Source of the DNA: Algimonas ampicilliniresistens
Lineage (GTDB): Bacteria; Pseudomonadota; Alphaproteobacteria; Caulobacterales; Maricaulaceae
Assembly (NCBI RefSeq): GCF_030159955.1
Contig: NZ_BSNK01000001.1
Span: 1,550,001-1,614,000 of the forward strand
Length of the DNA: 64,000 nt
Direction: 5' to 3'
The notes under the pieces were generated by a model. The model saw nothing but the letters and a program-made list of their open reading frames with translations, had not been told where the DNA came from and searched no databases. Position numbers and translations under genes: made by a program. This document shows, piece after piece, positions 43,402-52,065 of this stretch (its first letter is position 1; every line of letters begins with the position of its first letter).

Positions 43402-43895
43402 TGGATCCGGTTCTTGCCGATATCTTCCGCCTATCGAAGGACTTGCTAGAGAAAGCACAGACGCGCGGCGTGACGATTGGCGTGGTCGAAAGCTGTACAG
43501 GCGGTCTCCTCGGCGCCGCGATCACAGCCATGCCCGGCAGCTCAACGGTTTTTATGGGTGGGTTCATGACTTACTCTAATGACCTAAAAGAGCGGCTAGT
43601 CGGCGTTTCTCACGACACTCTGCGCAAGCATGGGGCCGTCAGCGAAGATACAGCACGAGAAATGGCGGCGGGGGCGAGAGAGCGATTGGGCGTCGATCTG
43701 GCCATCTCTATCACCGGCGTCGCGGGACCCGGCGGTGGATCAGCAGAGAAACCCATCGGCACAGTTTGCTTTGGCTTGGCGACTTCGGATGGGGTCAGCA
43801 GCGAAACACAGCTTTTTGCCGATATGACGCGCAATCGTGTCCGCGATTACGCCGTCATGCACGCGATGAAATGCCTAAGCGAGGCGGTGGGATAG
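43401..43895 (+). CDS. pncC: CinA-like nicotinamide-nucleotide amidohydrolase
   Basis: A 164-aa stand-alone CinA C-terminal domain. Key motifs are TIGVVESCTGGLLGAAIT with the catalytic Ser, GGFMTYSNDLKERLVGV, GAVSEDTAREMA and SITGVAGPGGGSAEKPIGTVC. PncC hydrolyses nicotinamide mononucleotide to recycle NAD by-products. It overlaps ispDF (TAATG). Its 3' end overlaps the convergent COQ10-like gene by 21 nt. Confidence 0.92.
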   Translation: MDPVLADIFRLSKDLLEKAQTRGVTIGVVESCTGGLLGAAITAMPGSSTVFMGGFMTYSNDLKERLVGVSHDTLRKHGAVSEDTAREMAAGARERLGVDLAISITGVAGPGGGSAEKPIGTVCFGLATSDGVSSETQLFADMTRNRVRDYAVMHAMKCLSEAVG

Positions 43896-44384
43896 GTCGA
43901 GACGCGCCGCTTCTGCGACTAAGTCTACATCCCCGCCGGGCGCGACAATCTCGCAATGCTCCGCCGCTTGTTCGACAAAGATATCTTTGATCACCGTTCG
44001 GGCTTCATCAAATTTCTGTTTCAAGAGTGTTTCTAAAGGAAAGACGAGCCGGACTTCGACTTGGAAATCAACCAAAGTCGACCCGTCGGAGAGTTCATGA
44101 AATTGCCAGCGGTTGTAGAGCTTTTTTACGGGCCCGCCTTTTCTCGACTTTTCAACGACGATAATGCGTTGCTCCGCGTCGGTTTTGATGCGTGAGGCGA
44201 ATGTTTCAGCGATACCTTTATAATTGATCATCGCCTCGGCTTCGAACCCGTCCGGTAAGTCCTTGGTCTTACGCAGCGCGCTCATCGCCGGGATGAAATC
44301 GGGGTAGCGCTCAACATCAGTGACAAGGCTCATCACGCAATCGGGCGCATGCGGAACTCGCTCTAGGAAACTCGTAGACGGCAC
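43875..44384 (-). CDS. COQ10/RatA-like SRPBCC ubiquinone-binding protein
   Basis: A 169-aa START-like protein: VPHAPDCVMSLVTDVERYPDF at the start and a LVDFQVEVRLVFPLETLL strand later are typical of the COQ10/RatA family. Alphaproteobacterial members are thought to bind ubiquinone and aid respiration; RatA in E. coli blocks ribosome joining. The former is more likely here. The start is a GTG at 44384 sharing a base with the lipA stop (TAGTG), so the two are coupled. Confidence 0.85.
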   Translation of the reverse strand: MPSTSFLERVPHAPDCVMSLVTDVERYPDFIPAMSALRKTKDLPDGFEAEAMINYKGIAETFASRIKTDAEQRIIVVEKSRKGGPVKKLYNRWQFHELSDGSTLVDFQVEVRLVFPLETLLKQKFDEARTVIKDIFVEQAAEHCEIVAPGGDVDLVAEAARLDLSHRLA

Positions 44385-45355
44385 TAAGCACCCGCCCCAA
44401 GCTTGGCATCGCGAGCCGCGCGAAGCTGCGCAAAATCACTATCTGCGTGATAGGAAGACCGTGTCAGCGGGCTCGCCGCCACCATCAGAAAACCTTTAGC
44501 GCGGGCGATTGTCTCGTAGGCTTTGAACTCTTCCGGTGTCACGAAGCGCTTGAGTTCTGCGTGACGCCGTGTGGGCTGCAAATATTGGCCAATGGTTAGA
44601 AAATCGATCCCGGCGGAACGCATATCGTCCATCACCTGCATGACCTCTTCCTTGGTTTCACCCAAGCCAACCATCAGGCCGGACTTCGTGAACTGGCTCG
44701 GATCCCGCTCTTTCACTCGCTCTAGCAGACGCAAAGAGTGATAATATCGCGCACCGGGACGGATCGATAAATAGAGACGCGGCACGGTTTCCAGATTGTG
44801 GTTGAACACATCTGGACGGGCATCGATCACCCGGTTTGGAGCATCGCCCTTACGCAAAAAGTCCGGCGTTAGAATTTCAATGGTCGTTTTCGGTGATTTG
44901 GAGCGGATCGCTTCGATCACGTCTACGAAATGCTGCGCACCGCCATCGGCCAGATCATCCCGATCCACCGACGTGATCACGACATGTTGCAGACCCATCT
45001 CAAACACCGCTTCGGCAATCTTGCCCGGTTCATAAGCATCAACATCCTGCGGTAGTCCCGTCGCAACATTGCAGAACGCACAAGCGCGGGTGCAAATCTC
45101 GCCAAGGATCATGAAGGTCGCATGGCTTTTCTCCCAGCATTCCCCGATATTGGGACAGGCCGCCTCTTCGCAAACCGTGACAAGACCCTTGTCCTTCACG
45201 ATTTTGCGCGTCGCAGCATAACCTTCAGAGGTCGGCGCCTTGACCCTGATCCATTTCGGTTTGCGCAGCACGTCAGTCTCAGGCCGATTGGCCTTTTCCG
45301 GATGTCTCGGCTTCGCCGGAACGGGTCTGTTATGAAGATCGATAAGCGTAGCCAT
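44384..45355 (-). CDS. lipA: Lipoyl synthase
   Basis: A 323-aa radical SAM enzyme with both Fe-S clusters: auxiliary Cys62, Cys67 and Cys73 in [14 protein letters not shown], and the SAM cluster Cys88-x3-Cys92-x2-Cys95 in [11 protein letters not shown]. The end segment LTRSSYHAD supplies the RSSYHA serine ligand. It inserts two sulfurs into octanoyl groups on the E2 proteins, including PdhC and the lipoyl domain of PdhB encoded a few genes away. It is followed by the coupled COQ10-like gene. Confidence 0.96.
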   Translation of the reverse strand: MATLIDLHNRPVPAKPRHPEKANRPETDVLRKPKWIRVKAPTSEGYAATRKIVKDKGLVTVCEEAACPNIGECWEKSHATFMILGEICTRACAFCNVATGLPQDVDAYEPGKIAEAVFEMGLQHVVITSVDRDDLADGGAQHFVDVIEAIRSKSPKTTIEILTPDFLRKGDAPNRVIDARPDVFNHNLETVPRLYLSIRPGARYYHSLRLLERVKERDPSQFTKSGLMVGLGETKEEVMQVMDDMRSAGIDFLTIGQYLQPTRRHAELKRFVTPEEFKAYETIARAKGFLMVAASPLTRSSYHADSDFAQLRAARDAKLGAGA

Positions 45356-45410
45356 AAGAGCCCGTAATTGGCGTGCGCCGCCTCAATTCACAAGAGGCGA
45401 ATGCGGGTGG

Positions 45411-46373
45411 CTAGCTTGCGGCTCCGAGCACGCTATCCCAATCGAAACCAACCAAGACTTCGCTCTGCTCCCACAGCTTAGCCGCCTTATCCTGTCTGAG
45501 CGCCTTTGGATGAACCGCGGCGTCGCCCACCGGGCCGCGCATGTCTTGAACGCCCGTCGGTCCGTAATACCCTCCGGGACGAGCATTCGGGTCTGACGCC
45601 GCTAAAACTGTCGGATAAGACCCGTATTTGGATGGTTGCGCCAATATAGCTGTGACTGGCTTGTAAATCAGCCTCAGAAGCCCCGTCGGGCCCGTGCTCG
45701 TCAATTCCGTCGACGAATAACCCGGGTGAACCGCGTAACTCGTTACGTCACTTCCAGCAGCGTCCAATTTTCGTTGTAACTCCAAAGCAAACATGAGGTT
45801 GGCGAGCTTACTCTGACCATAAGCCACAGACGGGTTGTAGACCGTACGCTCATACATCAGGTCCTTCAGGTTAAGTCGACCAAACTTGTGCGCGATGGAT
45901 GCAACAGTCACGATTCGACCCGACGCCGCCGCGACCAATGGGAACAACAGCCCATCGAGCAAAAAATGTCCAAGATGATTGGTGCCGAGCTGCAACTCAA
46001 ACCCATCTTTGGTTTTCAGCTTTGGTGTCTGCATGATGCCCGCATTATTGATCAGCACATCAAGCTTGGGCGATAAAGTCTTCACTTGCTTAGCCGCGGC
46101 TTGGATCGACGCCAAATCGGCCAAATCTAGTTGAACCAATGTCGCCGTGCCTCCGCCGAGCGCATTCACCTCCGCCACGGCCGCTTCACCCTTGGCCAGA
46201 GTTCGCGAACAGAGCAGTATATCCGCTCCACGCGCGGCCAGTATTTTCGCCGCATCCAGTCCGATTCCGGAGTTCCCACCCGTAATCAAAATGGTCTTAC
46301 CGGACTGATCCCCCATGCGATCCGGGGTCCATCCGCGTTTAATGCTTTTGAAGAGAGGCTTAGGTTTGATCAT
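45411..46373 (-). CDS. Short-chain dehydrogenase/reductase
   Basis: A 320-aa classical SDR. The cofactor motif is TILITGGNSGIGLDAA near residues 27-42, then NNAGIMQTPKL, the catalytic Ser in IVTVASIAHKFGRL and YGQSKLANLMFALE with the catalytic Tyr and Lys. The ASIAH...YGQSKLAN layout is typical of retinol-dehydrogenase-like SDRs. NADP(H) is likely, given the CSRTLAKGE after strand 2 (inference). The substrate is unknown. It is divergent from the acyltransferase gene. Confidence 0.88.
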   Translation of the reverse strand: MIKPKPLFKSIKRGWTPDRMGDQSGKTILITGGNSGIGLDAAKILAARGADILLCSRTLAKGEAAVAEVNALGGGTATLVQLDLADLASIQAAAKQVKTLSPKLDVLINNAGIMQTPKLKTKDGFELQLGTNHLGHFLLDGLLFPLVAAASGRIVTVASIAHKFGRLNLKDLMYERTVYNPSVAYGQSKLANLMFALELQRKLDAAGSDVTSYAVHPGYSSTELTSTGPTGLLRLIYKPVTAILAQPSKYGSYPTVLAASDPNARPGGYYGPTGVQDMRGPVGDAAVHPKALRQDKAAKLWEQSEVLVGFDWDSVLGAAS

Positions 46374-46468
46374 GACAGCACCCTACGCACAAATGACGCG
46401 ATCACCTAACCCTCCATCTTTCTCAGTTTTTTAACGCAGGATTGATAGGTTCTGTCCGTGAGACGTTC

Positions 46469-47587
46469 ATGAGCATAACTTCAAACGCCATTGGCCAGAT
46501 CGTTCATGTCCGCAACGGACACGACAATTTCTTCACGCCACTTCGTTTGATCTTCGCTTTGCTGGTGATGATCGGGCATGCTTTCGCGATTGCGCATGGC
46601 GATGCGGACCGAGAACCGCAGGTCTTTTTCCACTACACGTTCAGCTACTTAGCGGTAAATTTGTTCTTCATCACGAGTGGGTTTCTAGTTACAAAATCAA
46701 TGCTTTACCGAGGCGACAGTCCGGCCTTCGTGTCGGCTCGGGTTTTGCGCATTTTCCCGGCTCTAGCGGTTCACGTTTTTTTCGTTATGCTCATCGTTGG
46801 GCCATTGGCGACGTCCCTGCCCCTGACAGACTATTTCACCACGCCGAGCCTGTGGTTGGAACCGTTTAAAGTGCTGAGCTTCGTCAATACGGATATGATC
46901 CTTCCGGGCGCTTTCGAGACCAATGGCGAGCAATTTGCCTCTGCCCCGCTCTGGACGCTGCGGTTTGAAATACTCTGCTATATCGCCACTTTGCTTGCAT
47001 TCTCGCTCGGATTGATGCGGAAAAAATGGATGGTGTTAGCGCAGTTCGTCGTTCCCGCACTAGCTTGGATCGTAGGGCACAGCTTTGGCTTGTTTGAAGC
47101 ACTGCCGGGATCAATTGAAAATATGGTCCGCTTCGGCATCGCTTACGGACTTGGCGCCGTGATTTTTGCCTATCGCGAACGGATCGCGTTCCACTGGATC
47201 GGTATCCCGGTCTGGTTCGGTCTGTGCTGGCTCCTAAGGAACAGCCCAGTCCTCGAAGTGGTCATGAATGGACTATTGGCGACAATCGTCATGTTCACGG
47301 CCTATGCCCGCCTGCCTAAACTGCAGGGACTGCAGCGTTTAGACGACATTTCCTATGGCCTTTACATCTATCACTGGGCGGTAATGCAGGTGGCGTTTTA
47401 CTGGTTCCCGCAACTCGGCGTCGCCACGCTTTTCTTAGCCGCATTGCCCGTCGTGATTTTACTCGCTTGGTTATCCTGGACCTATGTCGAAAAACCGATG
47501 CTAGCCCACAAACCCAGATTTGGTGAATGGCTCCGCTTTGGACGCAGACCCCGCCCCTATGATGAAAGAACGGTCTTGCTAGACTAG
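46469..47587 (+). CDS. Acyltransferase family 3 membrane protein
   Basis: About 372 aa from the ATG at 46469; a TTG at 46442 is possible but has no site. It is an integral membrane acyltransferase-3 (OafA/YrhL-like) with roughly ten helices. The N-terminal block NFFTPLRLIFALLVMIGHAF carries the conserved His, and VNLFFITSGFLVTKSML is the next conserved helix. Such enzymes acylate sugars on lipopolysaccharide, capsules or small molecules. It ends inside the 3' end of convergent lpdA (4-nt overlap). Confidence 0.88.
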   Translation: MSITSNAIGQIVHVRNGHDNFFTPLRLIFALLVMIGHAFAIAHGDADREPQVFFHYTFSYLAVNLFFITSGFLVTKSMLYRGDSPAFVSARVLRIFPALAVHVFFVMLIVGPLATSLPLTDYFTTPSLWLEPFKVLSFVNTDMILPGAFETNGEQFASAPLWTLRFEILCYIATLLAFSLGLMRKKWMVLAQFVVPALAWIVGHSFGLFEALPGSIENMVRFGIAYGLGAVIFAYRERIAFHWIGIPVWFGLCWLLRNSPVLEVVMNGLLATIVMFTAYARLPKLQGLQRLDDISYGLYIYHWAVMQVAFYWFPQLGVATLFLAALPVVILLAWLSWTYVEKPMLAHKPRFGEWLRFGRRPRPYDERTVLLD

Positions 47588-48969
47588 AAGTGGATCGTGC
47601 GGTCAAAAGCCGACAATGTCGCTTCGTGCATCATTTCCGAAAGTGTCGGATGCGGGAACACCGTCTCGATCAACTCATGCTCTGTTGTTTCGAGCGTTTG
47701 CGCAATTGTGTAGCCTTGGATCAGTTCCGTCACTTCCGCCCCGATCATATGCGCGCCCAGCAGTTCGCCTGACTTCGCGTCGAACACGGTTTTGACGAAG
47801 CCTTCCGCCTCGCCCAAAGCGATAGCCTTACCATTACCGATGAAGGGGAACTTGCCAACTTTGACCTCGTAACCCGCCTCTTTGGCCTGCGCTTCTGTAT
47901 GGCCGACACTGGCGACCTGAGGATGGCAGTAGGTGCAGCCCGGAATTCGGTTCACATTAAGCGGATGCGGCGATTGCCCCGCGATCTTCTCGATGCAGAT
48001 AATACCTTCATGCGACGCCTTGTGAGCCAGCCAAGGCGGCCCCGTCACATCACCAATGGCATAGAGCCCCGGCACACCCGTCCGTGAAAACTCATCGGTC
48101 TGAATATGGCTACGGTCGATTTTAACGCCTAGCGCGTCCAAGCCCATATCCTCAACATTACCAACAATTCCCACAGCTAGAATCACCCGGTCAAACTCTG
48201 ATGCTTCCGTTTTATCGCCCATTGTGAAGGTTGCTGTGACCGACTTAGCCCCTGGTTTGACCGACGCTTGCGTGTTCAGCTTGAATGTGAGCCCGCGCTT
48301 TTCGAACTGTTTCTGTGCAAAGGCCGACACTTCAGCGTCTTCTGCAGGCAGGATACGATCCATCATTTCCACAACAGTTGTCTCGGCTCCGAAGGCTGAG
48401 AAGAAGCTGGCGAATTCCATACCAATTGCGCCGGATCCAATGACGAGCAAACGCTTTGGGATTGTGTCCGGCACCATCGCTTCGCGCGCGGTCCAGATGA
48501 ATTTTCCGTCGGGTTCCAAACCCGCTGGCGGTATCGTCCGCGCCCGCGCGCCCGATGCGACGATTACGTGATCGGCCGTATAGTCCTTACCGTCGACGCT
48601 CACGACTGGCGCAGCCTTACCTTTTTTCAGAGAGGCATGACCGGCAATGACCGTAACCTTATTCTTTTTCATCAGATGTTTGACGCCGCCAGACAGCTGA
48701 GCGGCAATGTCGCGTGACCGTTTGACGATGGCTTTAAGGTCGTATCCCGTCTCAGCCGACAACCCATAGGCCGAGGCATGTTGCATATTATGATAGACCT
48801 CAGCGGAGCGCAGCATCGCTTTAGTCGGGATGCAGCCCCAATTGAGGCATACGCCGCCCAGCTCGGCTTTTTCGATCACCGCGACCTTCATGCCAAGCTG
48901 GCTGGCACGGATTGCGGTGACATAGCCACCCGGTCCGGACCCAATGATAATAACGTCGAAATCAGCCAT
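47584..48969 (-). CDS. lpdA: Dihydrolipoyl dehydrogenase (E3)
   Basis: About 461 aa from the ATG at 48969, which has a GAGGA site; a GTG at 48981 would place that site inside the gene. The FAD fold is VIIIGSGPGGYVTAIRA, the redox disulfide is Cys41/Cys46 in GGVCLNWGCIPTK, and the second dinucleotide fold is LLVIGSGAIGMEFASF. The C-terminal HPTLSEMMHEA carries the catalytic His. It reoxidises the lipoyl arms of pyruvate dehydrogenase. It closes the leftward pdh gene series. Confidence 0.96.
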   Translation of the reverse strand: MADFDVIIIGSGPGGYVTAIRASQLGMKVAVIEKAELGGVCLNWGCIPTKAMLRSAEVYHNMQHASAYGLSAETGYDLKAIVKRSRDIAAQLSGGVKHLMKKNKVTVIAGHASLKKGKAAPVVSVDGKDYTADHVIVASGARARTIPPAGLEPDGKFIWTAREAMVPDTIPKRLLVIGSGAIGMEFASFFSAFGAETTVVEMMDRILPAEDAEVSAFAQKQFEKRGLTFKLNTQASVKPGAKSVTATFTMGDKTEASEFDRVILAVGIVGNVEDMGLDALGVKIDRSHIQTDEFSRTGVPGLYAIGDVTGPPWLAHKASHEGIICIEKIAGQSPHPLNVNRIPGCTYCHPQVASVGHTEAQAKEAGYEVKVGKFPFIGNGKAIALGEAEGFVKTVFDAKSGELLGAHMIGAEVTELIQGYTIAQTLETTEHELIETVFPHPTLSEMMHEATLSAFDRTIHF

Positions 48970-49053
48970 GAAATTCCTCACTCGTAGCGAGGGCGCTTTG
49001 GCAGATTTTAGCGATGATTCACAGGGTGATTTCCGCGATGATTTTCGGAGTGA

Positions 49054-49767
49054 TTACTGGCCGGGCTGGCGGGTCGCCGTCACTGACCGGATAATCTCTA
49101 ACCGGATCGGATCGGATAATTCCTTGATCTCAACCGTATCCAGTACGGCAAACGCTTCATCCATACGGCCCGCCGTGGCGTGACTAATGCCAATCCGCTG
49201 TCGCGCCGTGTCACGCAACTCTGGCGACGATAGGCGCTCAACCATACCCTCGGCGACATCATAGCGTCGTTCAGCCAGCGAAAAGTGCAGAATATTGAGA
49301 AATGCATCGTCCCGTGCATCCGTGATTTCAAGCCGTCCGGCCTGATCTATCAATGTGTCGAAAACAGCCGGGTCGACGGGCGGCGGCTGATCCGGACTTC
49401 GAACGGTCACGCGGGGCGTTGGCACAGTGTCGCGACGGGGTAGATAATCTTCGAGCCAGCCTTTCTTGCGCGCCGGCGTTCCGTCTTCAACGGGCTGACC
49501 AATCCGACTATTCAGCGGATCCGGTGTTTCCGTAGTAGCCAGATCTTGTCCGGGAGCGTTCGGCTGATCACGACCCAGCAAACGGTCAACCACGCCGACA
49601 TCTTGGGCCGAGCCACCGGATCGGAGTTCAGGCTTTATGGGGACAGACGGCGCTGCTTCAGGGCCAGCCCGCAGCTTGGCGAGCGTTTCTTCGTCCATAG
49701 CAAGATACATGGCGCCGCCCGCGAGGACGGCGGATATTACCCCTGCGGTCAGAAATTTAAGCACCAT
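49054..49767 (-). CDS. Anchored helical-repeat protein, unknown
   Basis: A 237-aa protein with an N-terminal membrane segment (FLTAGVISAVLAGGAMYLAM), a Pro/Gly/Asp-rich linker of about 100 residues and a C-terminal helical region in which NILHFSLAERRYDVAEGMVE and RIGISHATAGRMDEAFAVLD resemble degenerate TPR-like repeats. I know no named family. It lies between pdhC and lpdA on the same strand, with 84-base gaps each side, so it may share their transcript. The linker and single anchor suggest a periplasmic scaffold, though this is inference. Confidence 0.7.
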   Translation of the reverse strand: MVLKFLTAGVISAVLAGGAMYLAMDEETLAKLRAGPEAAPSVPIKPELRSGGSAQDVGVVDRLLGRDQPNAPGQDLATTETPDPLNSRIGQPVEDGTPARKKGWLEDYLPRRDTVPTPRVTVRSPDQPPPVDPAVFDTLIDQAGRLEITDARDDAFLNILHFSLAERRYDVAEGMVERLSSPELRDTARQRIGISHATAGRMDEAFAVLDTVEIKELSDPIRLEIIRSVTATRQPGQ

Positions 49768-49851
49768 GACGGGCTCCGGCGAGACTCACCTCAACGCGTA
49801 GGGAGCCGGGCGAGCGACCTCAACCCAACTCAACCGTCAGGGGAATTTCTT

Positions 49852-51198
49852 TTACAGCATCATCGTCAGCGGATTCTGGATCAAACCCTTGAAATGTTGC
49901 AGCCAACGCGCGCCAGCCGCGCCATCGACAACCCGATGATCGCAAGTCAACGTCACAGTCATAACTGTGGCAATTGCTAAGGCGCCGTCTTTGACGACAG
50001 CTCGGGGTTCACCAGCGCCGACTGACAAGATCATGCCGTGCGGTTCATTGATGATCGAGCCGAATTCGCGAATGCCAAACATACCCAAATTGGAGATGGA
50101 AAAGCTTCCGCCCTGATATTCTTGTGGCTTGAGTTTGCCGTCTCTGGCCCGCGTGGCGAGGTCTTTCATCTCACTAGAGATGGTCGAGAGACCTTTGTTT
50201 TCTGCCTCCCGCACAATCGGCGTGATCAGCCCCCGATCGCTGGCCACAGCGACGGCTACATCGGCTTTATGATGATAGGCAATCCCATCCGCCGTATAGC
50301 TCGCATTGCTCTCCGGCACGGCCTTGAGCGACAGAGCGCAGGCACGGATCAGCATGTCATTGACGCTAATCTTGACACCTTCGGGCGCTTGGCCGTTCAA
50401 TTCTTTGCGCATGGCTAATAGTGCATCGATTTCGCAATCAATGGTCAGCGGGAAGTCTGGCACATTGATGTTGGAGGATGTCAGGCGACGCGCGATGACC
50501 TTCTGCACGCCGTCGAGCGGTTCCAGACGATAGCTTTCGGGCGCGATCCCCATTTTCGACAGTGCCTCAGCGCCTTCCGTTGCACGGGGAAGCCCGACTT
50601 CGGTTGTGGTCGCGGCAACCGGCTGCGCAGCCGTGTCCGGTCTAGGCGCGGTTTTGGTGTCTGTTCTGGGGGCAGATTGTGCCGCTTCGACGTCCGCTTT
50701 GACGATCCGACCCTTCGGACCAGAGCCAGAGATGGAAGCCAGATCGAGTCCCGCTTGTTCAGCAAGACGCTTGGCGAGCGGAGACGCAAATACCCGGTCA
50801 CCTGACGATGTAGACATGGACGGGGCCGCTGCAGCCGCAGGCTCATCAGCAGTCGCCGCTTTGGTTTCTGGAGCTGGTTTCGGAGTGGCCGCATCCTCAG
50901 TTTTCGGCGCGGCACTACCGCCCGCGCTATAACCATCCAGCGCGCTAGCATCCTCACCCTCTTCCAACAGCAAAGCGATCGGCGCGTTGACCTTCACCCC
51001 TTCCGTTCCACCTGGGACCAGCAGTTTAGCAACGGTGCCTTCATCAACGGCTTCAACTTCCATCGTCGCCTTATCAGTTTCGATCTCAGCAAGAACGTCA
51101 CCCGACGCGACCGTATCGCCTTCTTTCACAAGCCACGTCGCCAGTGTGCCCTCTTCCATGGTCGGGGAGAGAGCGGGCATGAGGATTTCAATGGGCAT
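49852..51198 (-). CDS. pdhC: Pyruvate dehydrogenase E2, acetyltransferase
   Basis: A 448-aa dihydrolipoamide acetyltransferase. The lipoyl domain has Lys43 in [13 protein letters not shown]. After an Ala/Pro-rich linker comes the peripheral-subunit binding domain (ASPLAKRLAEQAGLDLASI), then the catalytic domain ending with TCDHRVVDGAAGARWL, where His is catalytic. It forms the core of the pyruvate dehydrogenase complex. Its start lies inside the last codons of the DUF2834 gene (11-nt overlap). Confidence 0.97.
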   Translation of the reverse strand: MPIEILMPALSPTMEEGTLATWLVKEGDTVASGDVLAEIETDKATMEVEAVDEGTVAKLLVPGGTEGVKVNAPIALLLEEGEDASALDGYSAGGSAAPKTEDAATPKPAPETKAATADEPAAAAAPSMSTSSGDRVFASPLAKRLAEQAGLDLASISGSGPKGRIVKADVEAAQSAPRTDTKTAPRPDTAAQPVAATTTEVGLPRATEGAEALSKMGIAPESYRLEPLDGVQKVIARRLTSSNINVPDFPLTIDCEIDALLAMRKELNGQAPEGVKISVNDMLIRACALSLKAVPESNASYTADGIAYHHKADVAVAVASDRGLITPIVREAENKGLSTISSEMKDLATRARDGKLKPQEYQGGSFSISNLGMFGIREFGSIINEPHGMILSVGAGEPRAVVKDGALAIATVMTVTLTCDHRVVDGAAGARWLQHFKGLIQNPLTMML

Positions 51199-51529
51199 GT
51201 TCAGCCTTCAAATTCAAATTTCGTGTCCGCACGATCAGATAGAGTCCAAACCCTACGGCAACGCCCGGCACGAGGCCGAGCAGAATACAAATCCAGCCCT
51301 GCTTGATCCCGAAAGTATGGCGTTCATACAGGATCCAGAGGGTCAGAATAACCCAGCATAAAATAGCATCCCACGCATATCCAGAGGCATATGGATTGAC
51401 GAACCCCGCCATCGCGGCGGCGATGGGATCGCCATCCGCAAGTAAGGCTGGAACAACGGTCGATATAAAAATCGCCGTGAAAGCGAGCGCGACCAAGCCT
51501 ACAGATATGTGAAAGGCCCGCGCTGACAT
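51188..51529 (-). CDS. DUF2834 small membrane protein
   Basis: About 113 aa from the ATG at 51529, which overlaps the 3' end of the lipoprotein gene; a longer frame to 51580 has no family support. Three hydrophobic segments and the conserved FVNPYASGYAWDAILCW between the first two match DUF2834, a family without known function. It lies inside the pdh series, overlapping pdhC by 11 nt, so co-expression is likely. Confidence 0.75.
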   Translation of the reverse strand: MSARAFHISVGLVALAFTAIFISTVVPALLADGDPIAAAMAGFVNPYASGYAWDAILCWVILTLWILYERHTFGIKQGWICILLGLVPGVAVGFGLYLIVRTRNLNLKAEHAH

Positions 51530-51530
51530 A

Positions 51531-52010
51531 CTACGGAGTTTGGCGAACGAAGACCTTGGACGCGATCTCCCACTCCCCATCGATTTTCACGAGGGTCAGC
51601 GCATCATAGAAACGATCCGCTGAGCGGAACATCACGGTGGCAATACGACCATCGGCCACGTCAATATTCATAATCTCGCCGTCACGCGCTGGGGCGTCCG
51701 GTCTGGGCGTTTCTGACCAGTTGACGATCACATCGCTCATCTTCGGCCAGACGCGCAAATATTCGTCACCGTCATCATTTATAGTGACGCCAAACATCGA
51801 CGCGTCATCGTTGAAAGCGCGGTCGAGCCGTTCAAAGCTTCCCTGCCCCTGCCCCTCAAAGTAATCCATGACCGCAGCCTTGATCTTGGTGCGATCAGAA
51901 AAAGACGGCGCTGTCATCGAGATAGGTTCTGTGACGTTCGCTTCCACAGACACGCAAGCTGACAAGCCGACGACGGCAACCCCGGCCAAAGCCAATTTCA
52001 AATACTGCAT
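51531..52010 (-). CDS. NTF2-like (SnoaL-type) lipoprotein
   Basis: A 159-aa protein with a lipoprotein signal ending LSAC (Cys19). The mature part has the cone fold of NTF2-like/lumazine-binding-like families: KIKAAVMDYFEGQGQGSFERL helix, then strands and the closing LVKIDGEWEIASKVFV. Such domains may be enzymes or just binding modules; no catalytic residues can be assigned. AAGGAGAGAGA precedes the ATG. It sits between pdhB and the DUF2834 gene on the same strand, an unusual place for an envelope protein. Confidence 0.8.
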   Translation of the reverse strand: MQYLKLALAGVAVVGLSACVSVEANVTEPISMTAPSFSDRTKIKAAVMDYFEGQGQGSFERLDRAFNDDASMFGVTINDDGDEYLRVWPKMSDVIVNWSETPRPDAPARDGEIMNIDVADGRIATVMFRSADRFYDALTLVKIDGEWEIASKVFVRQTP

Positions 52011-52065
52011 TCTCTCTCTCCTTTTAAGTCGAAGCCATTCGCTGGCACGCGATATGATTTTCTAT

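Noticed and set aside
48944-49183. Plus-strand frame with repeated FSDD/FRDD units
   Set aside because: Produced by the short tandem DNA repeat and opposite to real genes; no start site.
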